A DNA stretch of 64,000 nucleotides from Paenibacillus sp. V4I3 (GCF_030817215.1 NZ_JAUSZA010000001.1:7871501-7935500); one strand, 5' to 3'. Counted from the stretch's first letter, positions 1-8,891 are shown. The notes: generated from the sequence alone by a model not told the origin. Made by a program: numbers and translations.

Positions 1-3000
1 GTATCAATTAGCGTCTGAATCGGCATTCGGTACATTCTCTTGCCGGATGATAGCCATATATTATCCCGGCTTACCGCAACACCACCCGCGTGCCCGGTGT
101 ATATGGAACCGTCAGGATTTTTCAGGTTAACATATTTCTCCAAAGTACCTGTCTTTGCATCGACGATTGCCAGAGTGCTCGGGTCCCCCGTGTAGTGATA
201 CGCTGCCATCAGTATCCATTCATGCTGGTTATCCGCAAAATATGACATACCCTGAGGAACGTGACCTTGTACAAGACCCGGGATGATCGGACCTTTCTCC
301 CCGACATCCCATGCCACCCTGTACCGAGATTCAGTAAGTGCATTCGCAGGACTCGGCTCGCGTTCTACCTGAGTCATCAGTGGGTAGGTCGGCATAACCG
401 CAGCCGATACGCGCGCGGATTCGTTGCCGGAGTTATCTATCGCGCTCAACTCGAACGTCACCGCAACTTGACCCGGAAGTGCCGGTATCTTGTACGACGT
501 AACCGATGCCGGCAGTGTCACCTCAAGCTGTCCGCCCATGTACAGCCGATACCCAGCCAAGTCGGATTCCGCATTTGGCTGCCAGCTGACAAACACTTCA
601 CCTCGGCCTGGCTCCGCTTGAAACCCTGCAGGTGCGGCAGGTGCAGTTTGGTCATGCGTCGACTCGCGAGGAATTTGCGTAGAGTTAACTACCCCAGGCG
701 ACCCGGTTTGCTGCACGCCGAGGGTCCGCATGACAGTGCCGCCGAACATCGGATAGGCATAGGCAATCCCTTTTTTCTCGAGAAACTGACCGGCTGAATA
801 TGCTGCCGAAACGAGTACAGTACCGTTCGGTTCGACGATATCGATGATACCGCCGCTGTTGGATAATCCGCCTGCGCCGTCGCCATATACGAAAGCCGAA
901 TCCACAACATACTTTGCTACTTGGAAGCCGTAATAGGAAAAGTTAAATCCGTCCGGCTTCAAATAGTTAAGCCCATTCGGACGTACCCAGAATTGAATGG
1001 TTTTTTTCGGCCCGATGAGGGTCTGCTTTTCGAATGTCCACGACCAGCTTTTCGCAGCGTCATCCGGCTGAGTGAACCGCACTGTTTTACCGTTCAGGTC
1101 GAACGGCACCGAACGCGGATTGTACAGTTCGATGAACTCATACGCATCGTAGACATCGCGCGATTCGAGCGGCTCTGTGTTCCATGTGTCGGGAACAACT
1201 TCCGTTATCATTACGCCCGGCATAGCATCAGCCGTCGGCGTTGCAACGATCGGAGCCGTCAGAACAGATTCTCTGCCGGCCGTATCGATCGTGCTCACCT
1301 GCAAGGTAACGGCCGTCCCGTTTTCCAGTCCCTCAATAATCGCCTCATTCTCCGGTATGAGCAGCTTATTTCGCGCCACGCCATTCACATATACGTTCAC
1401 ATAGGCAACATCCGGCTCGAGCATATCGCTCCAGGTCACCCTCACTCCGCCGACACCAGCCGTGACCTGTATGCCAGTAGGGGCAGCTGGCGGCAGCGTA
1501 TCCGCCGGATCGGCTACCTTCTGCACCGGATACAGGAAGCCCGGATTTGTCTGCATGGGTATTCTGCCGGTCGAAACAACCCCATTGGCGCGATCCGGAA
1601 TAAAATTGGCACTGATGCTTTCACCGATATCTTCTACATTGTAGGTCGTGTCAGTTAGCAAAATATGGTCAGGATCGAAAAACTGTACACGCCGTGAAGC
1701 CGAATTCGACATGCCGCCGTTTACGACTACGAACATCTGATCCTCCGTAATCGAGCTGCCATAAGCGAGATTGAACTCAGGCAGTCCAACCTGCTGTACG
1801 TTGGTGTTTTTGAACCAAATAATGAACGTCCCTTGCGGTGCAATCATTTTGTTCTCCGTGATGGGATAATCATAAACGGTTGCGCCTGCCATGTATTTTA
1901 AAGTAAATCCTTTGACGTTAATGGGCGTAGAGGTAGAGTTGTACAGCTCAATAAACTCGAATGCATCTGTCCCGCCGGTTTTGTAGTCGATGTTTTTCGT
2001 ATTTGGCGCCATCTCCGTAATTACAAAGGAGGGAGCCGCCTGCGGTTTTTGTGCAACCACGGCGGGCTGTGCGGACTTTAACCCTGACTGATTGACGGTA
2101 TAGACAGCGAAGGTAACGCTTTGTCCATTCGTTAAACTTGTCGCCACATAGGAGGAGCCTGTCACCAAATCCGGCAGCTGCACGCCGTTTTCATAAACAC
2201 GATATCCAGCAACATCCCCCTCGGTAGAAGCGTCCCAGCTCAGACGAATCGCCTTATCGCGAGGAAGCGCTTGTAAACCAGTCGTAACAGCAGGAATAAC
2301 CGGAATGCCCGCCTTCCCGCGTACCGGGAGCGAAGCTGGGGATACGCCCCCATCTGCATAGACGGACGATAACGTAAATGAATAATCGGATCCATTCGTC
2401 AGCCCGGTATATGTGTATGTCACATCCGTGACCGACGCCGTCGAAAGTCCGTTCCGGGGATAAATCCGGTAGCCGATCACATTCGGATCGCTGCTCGGCG
2501 TCCACGACAGCGTCAAGCCGCCGTCTCCCCCGGCTGCAATCACGTCGCCCGGCGCGACTCCCGGCACTTCATCGGAGGCGATACGTCCCGGCGTCGCTGT
2601 CTTATTTCCGCCGTTATGTACCATAGCGATGCCGGAGGAAGGTTGCTTAAACGATATGCCTTTGTTTTCGAACGTATCATCAACGGCATTCACGAAATAT
2701 GTGGCGACAGCAATTTCCGAACCGCGCAGGTCGACTAGGGAAATGCCGATATTTTTCTGTGAAGAGCTTCCGTTGTACAAGCCAGAAACGTTTTGCAGAA
2801 CATGTATACGGTCATTCGGCAGGTCGGACTCAGCGATACCATAATTGCTTCTGAACTGGTCACGCGTCAATTGTGGTGTGTTTTCACTGATCGTGCTGTT
2901 TTGCGTCCAGATCAGCACCGTTTCACGAGGGGGAATACGCACATTACCACCTAGTGTTCCTTCCCATTTAAAGACACCGTCAATTTTTCCTTGAAGCCTG

Positions 3001-3230
3001 TACCCCGTCAAGTCAATCAGATCATCAGAAGCGTTGTAAAGCTCGACATATTCGTAACCGTCATTCGAATTTACGTTGACCGTATCCGGAACCAGCTCCG
3101 TTATAAGTACAGCTGGTACCGATGCCGCCGATGCCGACACAGCCGGGATACCGATCCCAGTAGCGGCCGAAGCGGCGAATAGTGACAGAGCAACCGTACG
3201 AGCGACAGTTTGTTTGAACTTACGATTCAT
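1..3230 (-). CDS. Secreted lamin-tail-domain / fibronectin III multidomain protein (3' end outside window)
   Basis: The frame is open from an ATG at 3230 to the window edge, so about 1,076 residues are visible and the C-terminus is missing. GGAGGAG lies just upstream of the ATG. Residues 1-36 form a Sec signal peptide (basic start, Ala-rich core, ASA end). Three lamin-tail domains start near residues 38, 400 and 670, each opening with ITE followed by a PDT- or PNT-like turn and containing YEFIELYN-type strands. FN3-like modules (LSWTPSSDPNVIGYRIY type) lie between and after them. From about residue 990 a propeller-like segment begins (QGHVPQGMSYF). This suggests a cell-surface or secreted binding or enzymatic protein. 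The function is unknown. It may be cotranscribed with the HAD gene 53 bp upstream. Confidence 0.8.
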   Translation of the reverse strand, partial: MNRKFKQTVARTVALSLFAASAATGIGIPAVSASAASVPAVLITELVPDTVNVNSNDGYEYVELYNASDDLIDLTGYRLQGKIDGVFKWEGTLGGNVRIPPRETVLIWTQNSTISENTPQLTRDQFRSNYGIAESDLPNDRIHVLQNVSGLYNGSSSQKNIGISLVDLRGSEIAVATYFVNAVDDTFENKGISFKQPSSGIAMVHNGGNKTATPGRIASDEVPGVAPGDVIAAGGDGGLTLSWTPSSDPNVIGYRIYPRNGLSTASVTDVTYTYTGLTNGSDYSFTLSSVYADGGVSPASLPVRGKAGIPVIPAVTTGLQALPRDKAIRLSWDASTEGDVAGYRVYENGVQLPDLVTGSSYVATSLTNGQSVTFAVYTVNQSGLKSAQPAVVAQKPQAAPSFVITEMAPNTKNIDYKTGGTDAFEFIELYNSTSTPINVKGFTLKYMAGATVYDYPITENKMIAPQGTFIIWFKNTNVQQVGLPEFNLAYGSSITEDQMFVVVNGGMSNSASRRVQFFDPDHILLTDTTYNVEDIGESISANFIPDRANGVVSTGRIPMQTNPGFLYPVQKVADPADTLPPAAPTGIQVTAGVGGVRVTWSDMLEPDVAYVNVYVNGVARNKLLIPENEAIIEGLENGTAVTLQVSTIDTAGRESVLTAPIVATPTADAMPGVMITEVVPDTWNTEPLESRDVYDAYEFIELYNPRSVPFDLNGKTVRFTQPDDAAKSWSWTFEKQTLIGPKKTIQFWVRPNGLNYLKPDGFNFSYYGFQVAKYVVDSAFVYGDGAGGLSNSGGIIDIVEPNGTVLVSAAYSAGQFLEKKGIAYAYPMFGGTVMRTLGVQQTGSPGVVNSTQIPRESTHDQTAPAAPAGFQAEPGRGEVFVSWQPNAESDLAGYRLYMGGQLEVTLPASVTSYKIPALPGQVAVTFELSAIDNSGNESARVSAAVMPTYPLMTQVEREPSPANALTESRYRVAWDVGEKGPIIPGLVQGHVPQGMSYFADNQHEWILMAAYHYTGDPSTLAIVDAKTGTLEKYVNLKNPDGSIYTGHAGGVAVSRDNIWLSSGKRMYRMPIQTLID

Positions 3231-3283
3231 AGCTCTCCTCCTCTTTTTCACCCATGATCTCGTCGTCTCATTTCAACCATTTT

Positions 3284-4093
3284 TCATTCAAATGTACTTG
3301 CAGTCTCTTCGATGGTCTTCCCTAACAAGAGGTCATATACGGAATTGAGAATATAATCCGGTTGATAGTCGGCCTTTTGAATATCCTCCTTTTGCGTAAT
3401 TCCCGTCAAAACCAATGCCGTGTGCAAACCCGCTAGTTTACCCATCAAAATATCGGTTTCAATCCGATCGCCTGTCATAAGACATTGATCTGCATTCAGC
3501 TGCAAGCTTTCCAATGCCGCTTTGGCCATATAAACGGACGGTTTACCGGTAATGAGTTCAATTTTCTTGCCTGTTGCACCTTCAATAGCTCCGATCATCC
3601 CCCCGCAATCCGGAACATCCCCTCCTTCCATTGGACAAGTTCTATCCGGATTTGTGGCAAGCACCATAGCTCCTTGCTTAATCGCTTGATAGGCAAAATC
3701 CAGATGAGAATAATGAAACTCACGATCCCATGAGGTGATGACGACATCCGTTTCTTCAGGCGATGCTGCGAATGTAAACCCCGCTTGCTTGAATTCTTCT
3801 TTGATCAACGGTTCCCCGATCACGTATATTTTACAGTCCTTGTATTTTTCTTTTAAAAACCGAATGGTAACAAGCGTTGGACTCAAGATTTGGTCAATCC
3901 CGACTTTTATGCCCAAACCATTCAGTTTTACGACATATTTGTCTCTGGATTCAATCGTTTTATTCGTTAAAAATAAGATTTTTTTATGCCTCGATTGTAG
4001 GAATTCGATCACCTCAGCTGCGCCATCAATCAAGCGCCCCCCCAGATAAATAGTGCCATCCAAATCAAATATATATCCAGCAAAATCTCTCAT
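3284..4093 (-). CDS. HAD-IIA family sugar-phosphatase (NagD/AraL-like)
   Basis: About 269 aa, the usual length for the NagD/AraL/pNPPase subfamily. Motif I is FDLDGT near residue 12 (nucleophile and acid/base Asp), motif II is LTNKT, and the late acid motif is GDRIETDI near residue 205. The C2 cap lies between motifs II and III. Family members dephosphorylate sugar phosphates and other small phosphomonoesters, and some are glycerol-phosphate phosphatases, which would fit the nearby glpP. The ATG at 4093 is preferred because GGGAG sits 9 nt upstream, whereas the in-frame TTG at 4102 lies inside that site. A hairpin with a T-run ends about 20 nt upstream of the start. Confidence 0.85.
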   Translation of the reverse strand: MRDFAGYIFDLDGTIYLGGRLIDGAAEVIEFLQSRHKKILFLTNKTIESRDKYVVKLNGLGIKVGIDQILSPTLVTIRFLKEKYKDCKIYVIGEPLIKEEFKQAGFTFAASPEETDVVITSWDREFHYSHLDFAYQAIKQGAMVLATNPDRTCPMEGGDVPDCGGMIGAIEGATGKKIELITGKPSVYMAKAALESLQLNADQCLMTGDRIETDILMGKLAGLHTALVLTGITQKEDIQKADYQPDYILNSVYDLLLGKTIEETASTFE

Positions 4094-4122
4094 CTGTTCC
4101 AACTCCCATATGGTTCAATTCG

Positions 4123-4190
4123 AAAAAAATCCCAAACCCTAAGACAGACTCCACCTTCCGGCTAAAGTCAATCTGATAGGTTTGGGATTC
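4123..4190 (-). terminator. Nested hairpin with T-run in front of the HAD phosphatase gene (leader element 1)
   Basis: On the minus strand AATCCCAAACC (4189-4179) pairs with GGTTTGGGATT (4138-4128), followed by a T-run at 4129-4123. The loop carries a second small stem closed by CCGGAAGG. The element sits between the MBL gene stop (4217) and the HAD start (4093). It could be a simple intergenic terminator, or an attenuator controlling the HAD gene. It is one of four comparable elements in front of successive genes here. Confidence 0.65.
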
Positions 4191-4216
4191 TACTCGTCTC
4201 TTTCCCTTACACATCA

Positions 4217-4981
4217 TCATAGATTAATTTTCATGAAATCAAAGCCAATGCTTATTTTATCCTTAATAGCTGATACTTGACTCTCGAGGACGCGAACATA
4301 AGGCTCATTATCGGTTAAATGAACGGCAACCACCTGATCAATACGTTCCAATGGATAGTAATCGATTATTTCCTGTAAACTCGAATGATTAACCAGTGGA
4401 CGTTCGGCTGTTGTCGCTTCGTGAATCAATATGTCAATCTGCTTTTGTTCTTTGATCCAACTATTGGGCTCAGTATCTGCCGAATAAACCAGCACCTTAT
4501 CCTTATACAGGACTTTCAACCCAACAGTCGGACCTAGATGCAGACTTGGAAAGGTCGTTATCTCTAACTCCTCTTCTTTGATCAACAGTGATTCCGTTCT
4601 CCACGCATACGTATGGATCTGAACTTCAAATAACACGGGCCATTGATGAATATCAATCACCTCTAGCCATTTCTTTAGTTGGACCTCATTCTCAGAGGAA
4701 CAATAAATGATCAGAGGCTTCGTTCGGCCGGCCAGCCACATTCCCCATAGAAGGGATGGCAAGCCATACACATGATCGATATGAAAATGTGTGAAAATGA
4801 CTTCCTTCACTTGATGGACGCTGATTCCCAATTTAGCAAGCTTGCTCAAGGGACTTCCGCCAACGTCTACCATCGTTCAATCTTCACTGTTTTGGATGAG
4901 GAAATAGGTGTTATCTCTTTCCATCCCGCCAACCGCACAGGCTGTTCCTAGTAAGGTAATTTCCATTTTGTGCTCCAACAT
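4217..4981 (-). pseudogene. Metallo-beta-lactamase-fold hydrolase interrupted by in-frame TGA
   Basis: The gene should start at ATG 4981, behind AGGGGG, and read MLEHKMEITLLGTACAVGG and onward, a classic beta-strand start of MBL-fold hydrolases. After about 34 codons there is an in-frame TGA at 4879-4877. The same frame then continues MVDVGG from an ATG at 4873 for 218 aa. The metal-binding THFHIDH motif, a later H in SLHLGP and a YSADTEP segment are intact. The family comprises Zn-dependent phosphodiesterases, RNase Z-like enzymes and related hydrolases. Either the gene is inactivated by one nonsense change (TGG to TGA would fit), or a shortened protein is made without the first strands. Confidence 0.75.
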
Positions 4982-4989
4982 GAATCCCC

Positions 4990-5072
4990 CTAAAAAAGAT
5001 AAAGAACCCGCAACTACACATGAACTCACTTTTCCATTAGAAAGTGAATTACAGTGTAATCAGGGGTTCTCA
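4990..5072 (-). terminator. Nested hairpin with T-rich tail in front of the MBL gene (leader element 2)
   Basis: On the minus strand AGAACCCC (near 5070) pairs with GGGTTCT (near 5004), with inner pairing TACAC/GTGTA and CACTTT/AAAGTG. This is followed by TTTATCTTTTTT, then directly by the AGGGGG ribosome site and the ATG at 4981. A possible upstream promoter (TTGTAT, 16 nt, TATATT) lies at about 5090-5120. The arrangement is that of a transcription attenuator in a short leader. Confidence 0.6.
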
Positions 5073-5149
5073 TTAGTCTCTGCCCAAGATACAATATAAT
5101 TTGATATAGCCACTATACAACAACAATTCTGAAAGCGCAATCATTAAAT

Positions 5150-5905
5150 TTATACAGCCTGAGATTTTTCTGGTTCCATGGTTTTGTGCAAATTCCAATG
5201 GTGCGACTCGAGTGAGAGCACATCACCCGTTTTGGAAATATTCTCAATCGCTCGATTCAACTTTTCGATATTGTTCATTTTAACGCTGAATGTCAGTTCT
5301 ATAATCGACCCTACACCATATGCGTTTTGCCCGGAGTTATCCGGTTTCAATTTCACATTGATCACCTGAATGCCTTGTTCGACGAATAAAGTTGATATTT
5401 TATCCAGTGTCCCCATCCGATCATGGATCCGAATCACTACATCCTGATTCTTTCTGAAGCGAAATACGTGTTTCTCCCATTTGTTTAAGACGAATAAGCT
5501 AACTAATACCATAAACGTTGCCAAAATAGCGCAGTAAAAAAAACCTGCACCTACACATAGGCCAATCGCTGCAACAACCCAAATGGATGCCGCTGTCGTT
5601 AGCCCTGAAACCGTTGAACCGTTTCGCATGATGGCTCCAGCCCCCAAAAATCCAATGCCGGTGATCACCTGTGCTGCCAAACGTGCCGGATCTATTCTCA
5701 CATTGGTTTCATCTACAAATTGGTTAAATCCATAAATAGATAAAAGCATGATGGCTGCGGAGCCGATACACACCAAAATGTGCGTTCGCAGACCGGCCGC
5801 ATGGTTGCTCCATTCCCTTTCGAAACCAATAACTCCCCCCATAGTGGCAGCAGCAAATATACGAAGTGTTAACTCCCAATAACTAATATGCCAAATGCTA
5901 TCCAT
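5150..5905 (-). CDS. MgtC/SapB family membrane protein
   Basis: 251 aa. The N-terminal half has several hydrophobic helices with hallmark MgtC residues: an early GGVIGFEREW, an RTHILVCIGSAAIML helix, and the GIGFLGAGAIMR loop near residue 88. The C-terminal half is a soluble ACT-like domain. MgtC proteins are inner-membrane proteins linked to growth at low Mg2+ and to phosphate/ATP homeostasis; the transport role is debated. GGAGG lies 7 nt before the ATG. It is preceded by a long hairpin plus T-run and lies 165 bp downstream of glpP. Confidence 0.88.
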   Translation of the reverse strand: MDSIWHISYWELTLRIFAAATMGGVIGFEREWSNHAAGLRTHILVCIGSAAIMLLSIYGFNQFVDETNVRIDPARLAAQVITGIGFLGAGAIMRNGSTVSGLTTAASIWVVAAIGLCVGAGFFYCAILATFMVLVSLFVLNKWEKHVFRFRKNQDVVIRIHDRMGTLDKISTLFVEQGIQVINVKLKPDNSGQNAYGVGSIIELTFSVKMNNIEKLNRAIENISKTGDVLSLESHHWNLHKTMEPEKSQAV

Positions 5906-5954
5906 CTCTAAGCCTCCTGCAATCCTAATAACTTACTGTCCGATAAATGCCGAT

Positions 5955-6025
5955 AAAAAAACCTCCTTGAAAAAGGGCATACGGGCATACTCCCGCTGCA
6001 CCCTTTTCCAAAGAGGTTTCTCCTA
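5955..6025 (-). terminator. Long nested hairpin with T-run between glpP and mgtC-like gene (leader element 3)
   Basis: On the minus strand AAACCTC continuing through AAAAGGG (6019-6001) pairs with the arm ending GGAGGTTT (about 5977-5959). The stem is roughly 19 bp with two mismatches, around an inner CGGG/CCCG stem. A run of T follows (5961-5955). No clear promoter was seen between the glpP stop and this hairpin, so it acts on glpP read-through transcripts. The start of mgtC is about 49 nt further on. Confidence 0.75.
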
Positions 6026-6070
6026 GTCTCCTACCACTTTGAATCCGTTGTTATCCTGCTATCAACTACG

Positions 6071-6628
6071 CTATTGCCATAACTCAGACTTCCCTGTAGA
6101 CACTGCCAACGCCCCAGCGTGTAAGGCCTCATCTATTTCTCGCTGATTGTCAACCAGTCCTCCGGCAATAATCGGGTAGGGAGTCATCGTAGTTAGCCCC
6201 TCGATAATGTGGGGCATAATGCCAGGCATGACCTCAATTGCATCCGGCTGGCTTTGCTCCGCCGCTTTGATCCCTCTTAGCACGGCGCTGTGATCAATAA
6301 GGAAAATACGTTGAATGGCCATCAAATTCATGTCTTTCGCTATCCGAATGAGGTTACCTTTTGTTGAAATGATTCCCGTTGGCTTTACATTTTTCGCTAA
6401 ATAAGATATTCCGGTCCGATCAGCCACTATTCCCTCAATAAATTCTACATGAAGAAAAACTTGCTTACCTGCGCCTTTTACCTGATCCACCAAATCCTTA
6501 ACATTGAAGATGGAGCCCACTAGCAGAAAAATAATATTGGCCTGACTCTTCAAAGCAAGCTCTAGTTCTTCTTCTTTTTGTACTGTGGCAATGGTCTGGT
6601 GCTCTACAAGATCGATTATCGGATACAT
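6071..6628 (-). CDS. glpP: Glycerol-3-phosphate responsive antiterminator GlpP
   Basis: 185 aa, full length for GlpP. The sequence has the TIM-barrel-like GlpP signature: IFLLVGSIFNVKDLVD, FLHVEFIEGIV, GIISTKGNLI, a central IDAIEVMPG-like strand (here DAIEVMPGIMP), and the C-terminal IIAGGLV with an ALAVSTG phosphate loop. In Bacillus, GlpP binds glycerol-3-phosphate and acts at hairpins in the leader RNAs of glp genes to allow read-through and stabilise mRNA. The start at 6628 has AAAGGGG upstream; the longer open frame upstream runs through the leader and is not coding. A near-perfect sigma-A promoter and a leader hairpin precede it, so it may control itself. Confidence 0.92.
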   Translation of the reverse strand: MYPIIDLVEHQTIATVQKEEELELALKSQANIIFLLVGSIFNVKDLVDQVKGAGKQVFLHVEFIEGIVADRTGISYLAKNVKPTGIISTKGNLIRIAKDMNLMAIQRIFLIDHSAVLRGIKAAEQSQPDAIEVMPGIMPHIIEGLTTMTPYPIIAGGLVDNQREIDEALHAGALAVSTGKSELWQ

Positions 6629-6651
6629 GCAAATTCCCCTTTCAAATAGAT

Positions 6652-6720
6652 AAATAAAAACCCTGACCCAAATGAACATACCCCTCCAGTCGAAGGATAT
6701 GATCACGGGAAAGGGTTTCT
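6652..6720 (-). terminator. Nested hairpin with T-run in the glpP leader (leader element 4)
   Basis: On the minus strand AAACCCT (6718-6712) pairs with AGGGTTT (6664-6658), with weaker inner pairing (ATATCC with GGGGTAT), then TTATTTAT. It lies between the glpP promoter and the glpP start, about 23 nt before the ATG. The 5' flank GAGAAACC matches the equivalent flank of element 3 and resembles those of elements 1 and 2. Confidence 0.65.
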
Positions 6721-6758
6721 CTTTATATTCGAACCTAACCGTATTTAATTGATATGAT

Positions 6759-7805
6759 TTAGTTTGAATTATAAAATCGGTATCGACTTTTGTCAATTGG
6801 TAATTCAAACGAGTGGACTGTCGGATAGGGTTCCGGTTCCCGATAAGCATCGACGAGAAACGCTGCGTGAACTTTGATGCTCTCGCGCAACGATTGTGGC
6901 TGTAACACGCGTGCGTACCGCCCCCAACTGAGTACCCATTGCAAAATATCTTGTTCATTTCGACAATGCAGCGTCGCTAGGACATCGTCCTCTCGTTCTT
7001 CCAAATTTATTAAATAGAAAGAGGGATTTTCTCGAACCCAAGGAAGTGCCTCTTTCGCGAACGATACGGTCACTTCTTGTTGAAAGTTTTGTTCCGGCTC
7101 ATACTCATGCATCCGAAATTCGGAGGGACGCTCAAAGGTGTCTGACAACAGAGTAACGGACTCCATACGCTCCAAACGAAATTGACGCAGTTCTTTGCGC
7201 ATGGTGCAATGACCCACGAAGTACCAAATTCCTCTGAGATGAACGAGTCCGTAGGGATGAACGTTTCGTGAGGATGAGGGTTCTTCGGATGCATAAGGGG
7301 AAGATCGACGGCTTCTATACGTAAAGGAGAGCACACGTTGTTCCAAAACGGCTCTGCGTACAAGCCCTAATATTTCTTGGGCGGATTCTGTTACGTTCGG
7401 GGCATGAAAAGCTTCATCCAAGTTCAGGAGATGAATACTGTCACGAAGCTGTTGAACCTGTTTCCGCTGCTGTTCGGGCATGATTGCCTCTATTTTCTCT
7501 TGTGCTGCATGCGCTACTTCACAATATGTGCTATCAAACGTATTAGCTACATAGTCGCTCCCGAGTAACAGCATGGACGCCTCTAGAGCCGTAAATTGAA
7601 TCGGCGGTAGAAAGAACCCTTCCATGAGCTCATACCCAATACCTGGTGTTGAGCGGAGTGGTATGCCTGATATCGAGAGGGCCTCCATATCACGGTACAC
7701 CGTACGGACGCTCATTTCGAAGCGCATTGCCAAATCTTCGGCACGCACTACCCCTTTTCTCTGTAGTTCCAGAAGAATTGCAAGCATACGATCAGAACGT
7801 TTCAT
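6759..7805 (-). CDS. WYL-domain transcriptional regulator (YafY/DeoR-type)
   Basis: 348 aa. The N-terminal winged helix-turn-helix (residues 1-65) has the HTH_11 pattern MLAILLELQRKGVVRAEDLA with RTVYRDMEALS. A WYL domain follows at about 135-215 (YGLVHLRGIWYFVGHC) and a WCX-type C-terminal extension after that. WYL proteins sense ligands, probably nucleic-acid-derived molecules, and regulate nearby genes. It is divergent from the decayed SRPBCC gene at 7990, a pairing often seen for this regulator type. Its 3' end contains the glpP promoter. Confidence 0.88.
   Translation of the reverse strand: MKRSDRMLAILLELQRKGVVRAEDLAMRFEMSVRTVYRDMEALSISGIPLRSTPGIGYELMEGFFLPPIQFTALEASMLLLGSDYVANTFDSTYCEVAHAAQEKIEAIMPEQQRKQVQQLRDSIHLLNLDEAFHAPNVTESAQEILGLVRRAVLEQRVLSFTYRSRRSSPYASEEPSSSRNVHPYGLVHLRGIWYFVGHCTMRKELRQFRLERMESVTLLSDTFERPSEFRMHEYEPEQNFQQEVTVSFAKEALPWVRENPSFYLINLEEREDDVLATLHCRNEQDILQWVLSWGRYARVLQPQSLRESIKVHAAFLVDAYREPEPYPTVHSFELPIDKSRYRFYNSN
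6768..6796 (-). promoter_or_regulatory. Sigma-A promoter of glpP
   Basis: TTGACA (6796-6791) and TATAAT (6773-6768) are both perfect hexamers with a 17-nt spacer. Transcription would start near 6761, giving a leader of about 130 nt that contains the hairpin at 6652-6720. The promoter overlaps the 3' end of the upstream WYL gene. Confidence 0.9.
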
Positions 7806-7989
7806 GAAAAAAGCCTCCGTCTTGCTCCTGACAATACGTTGTCAAGAGCAGGTTGTTATAATGAACATATTCTCACTTCAAGTAGGAGAATCCTACATCA
7901 AAAAAAGAGATATTTCTCATGACAATCAAAATGGGTACCGTTGGCCGAGAATTTGCAGCTGACTAACCATAAAAAGAGGAGCAATCAAA

Positions 7990-8343
7990 ATGTGGAAATT
8001 TGAACACAGCGTTATAACCGATGCGAAGGCGGAAACCATTTGGGGTCTTTACAGCAACATTGACACTTGGAAAGAATGGGATGAATTTGTTCATGTTAAA
8101 CTAAGGAACAAAAGGAACTTTACAGCCGAAAGGGCGGGATGCGCTGGCATCAGTATTAGTTTCTCCCATGATATGGACCCTGTAGAAAACGGTACGAGGG
8201 TAAATCACACGATGATTATTACCGGTCCAAATGCTGAAACTTTAGGGCCACAAATCGGAGGAGAAATTTCACAACGTATCCCTCATACGGTTGAATCACT
8301 TTGCGGTTGGCCAGAAAAATTGAACTCGAGGCTGTGTGATTGA
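7990..8343 (+). pseudogene. Decayed SRPBCC family protein
   Basis: The 117-codon frame starts MWKFEHSVITDAKAETIW, the usual opening of a polyketide-cyclase/SRPBCC protein. The recognisable second half contains FSHDMDPVENGTRV and GPQIGG. About 30 residues of the central beta-sheet are missing. Near 8302 the frame shifts: the next frame gives a normal family ending (LARKIELEAV) that is out of frame here. GAGG precedes the start. It is most likely non-functional. It is divergent from the WYL regulator, which presumably controlled it. Confidence 0.7.
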
Positions 8344-8344
8344 T

Positions 8345-8776
8345 ATGGAAAATAATAATCTGCGTTATTGGATCGGAGTCGTCTCTAAATCGCACGTCAT
8401 GAGAGGAGTAGAAGGCGGCTTTGCTCAATTATGTCACGGAAAAGCTGCCCCCTTAAAGCGAATGAAACAGGGAGATTGGCTAATCTATTACTCCCCAAAA
8501 ACGGATTTAAACGGCGGTGAACCTTTACAAGCATTTACAGCAATTGGACAAGTGAGAGATGACGAAGTGTACGAATATCCTATGAGTGAATCCTTCATTC
8601 CATATCGACGCAACATCGATTATTATGAGTGTACGGAGGCTCCCGCCCATTCCCTCATGGACAGAATGAGTTTCACCAAAGGAAACCGAAATTGGGGATA
8701 TCGCTTTCGCATGGGACACTTTGAAATTGATTTAATGGATTTCACAATTATTTCAGAGGCTATGAGACAGCAATGA
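8345..8776 (+). CDS. EVE domain-containing protein (UPF0310)
   Basis: 143 aa. The whole protein is an EVE domain, a PUA-like fold. Visible hallmarks are YWIGVVSKSHVMRGVEGGF at the start, GDWLIYYSP, FTAIGQV, and a C-terminal segment with GYRFRMGHFEI. EVE/PUA-like proteins bind modified bases or RNA and are often found in DNA-modification defence contexts, but no restriction genes are seen here. The start is ambiguous: ATG 8345, or GTG 8336 in the same frame. It begins where the decayed SRPBCC gene ends, so the two were probably one transcript. Confidence 0.88.
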   Translation: MENNNLRYWIGVVSKSHVMRGVEGGFAQLCHGKAAPLKRMKQGDWLIYYSPKTDLNGGEPLQAFTAIGQVRDDEVYEYPMSESFIPYRRNIDYYECTEAPAHSLMDRMSFTKGNRNWGYRFRMGHFEIDLMDFTIISEAMRQQ

Positions 8777-8891
8777 GTTTTCTACAATTGAATTCATAAA
8801 TGAACTTTTCGATCAATTTGCTCTATTGGCAAACAGAAAAGGCCCCTCACGGAGCCTCTGTGTTACCATTAATTATATATGGTTCGAAAAT

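Noticed and set aside
261..2844. Several plus-strand and minus-strand open frames of 60-245 codons
   Set aside because: They are shadows of the long lamin-tail/FN3 gene on the minus strand; they have no ribosome sites and an implausible composition.
4123..6720. T-box, M-box or yybP-ykoY riboswitch in the four leaders
   Set aside because: None of the conserved core sequences of those riboswitches was found. The elements are only 60-80 nt and share just a short flank and terminator form.
6629..6958. N-terminal extension of GlpP by about 110 residues
   Set aside because: It runs through the glpP leader hairpin and promoter. GlpP proteins are about 185 aa and the internal start has a good ribosome site.
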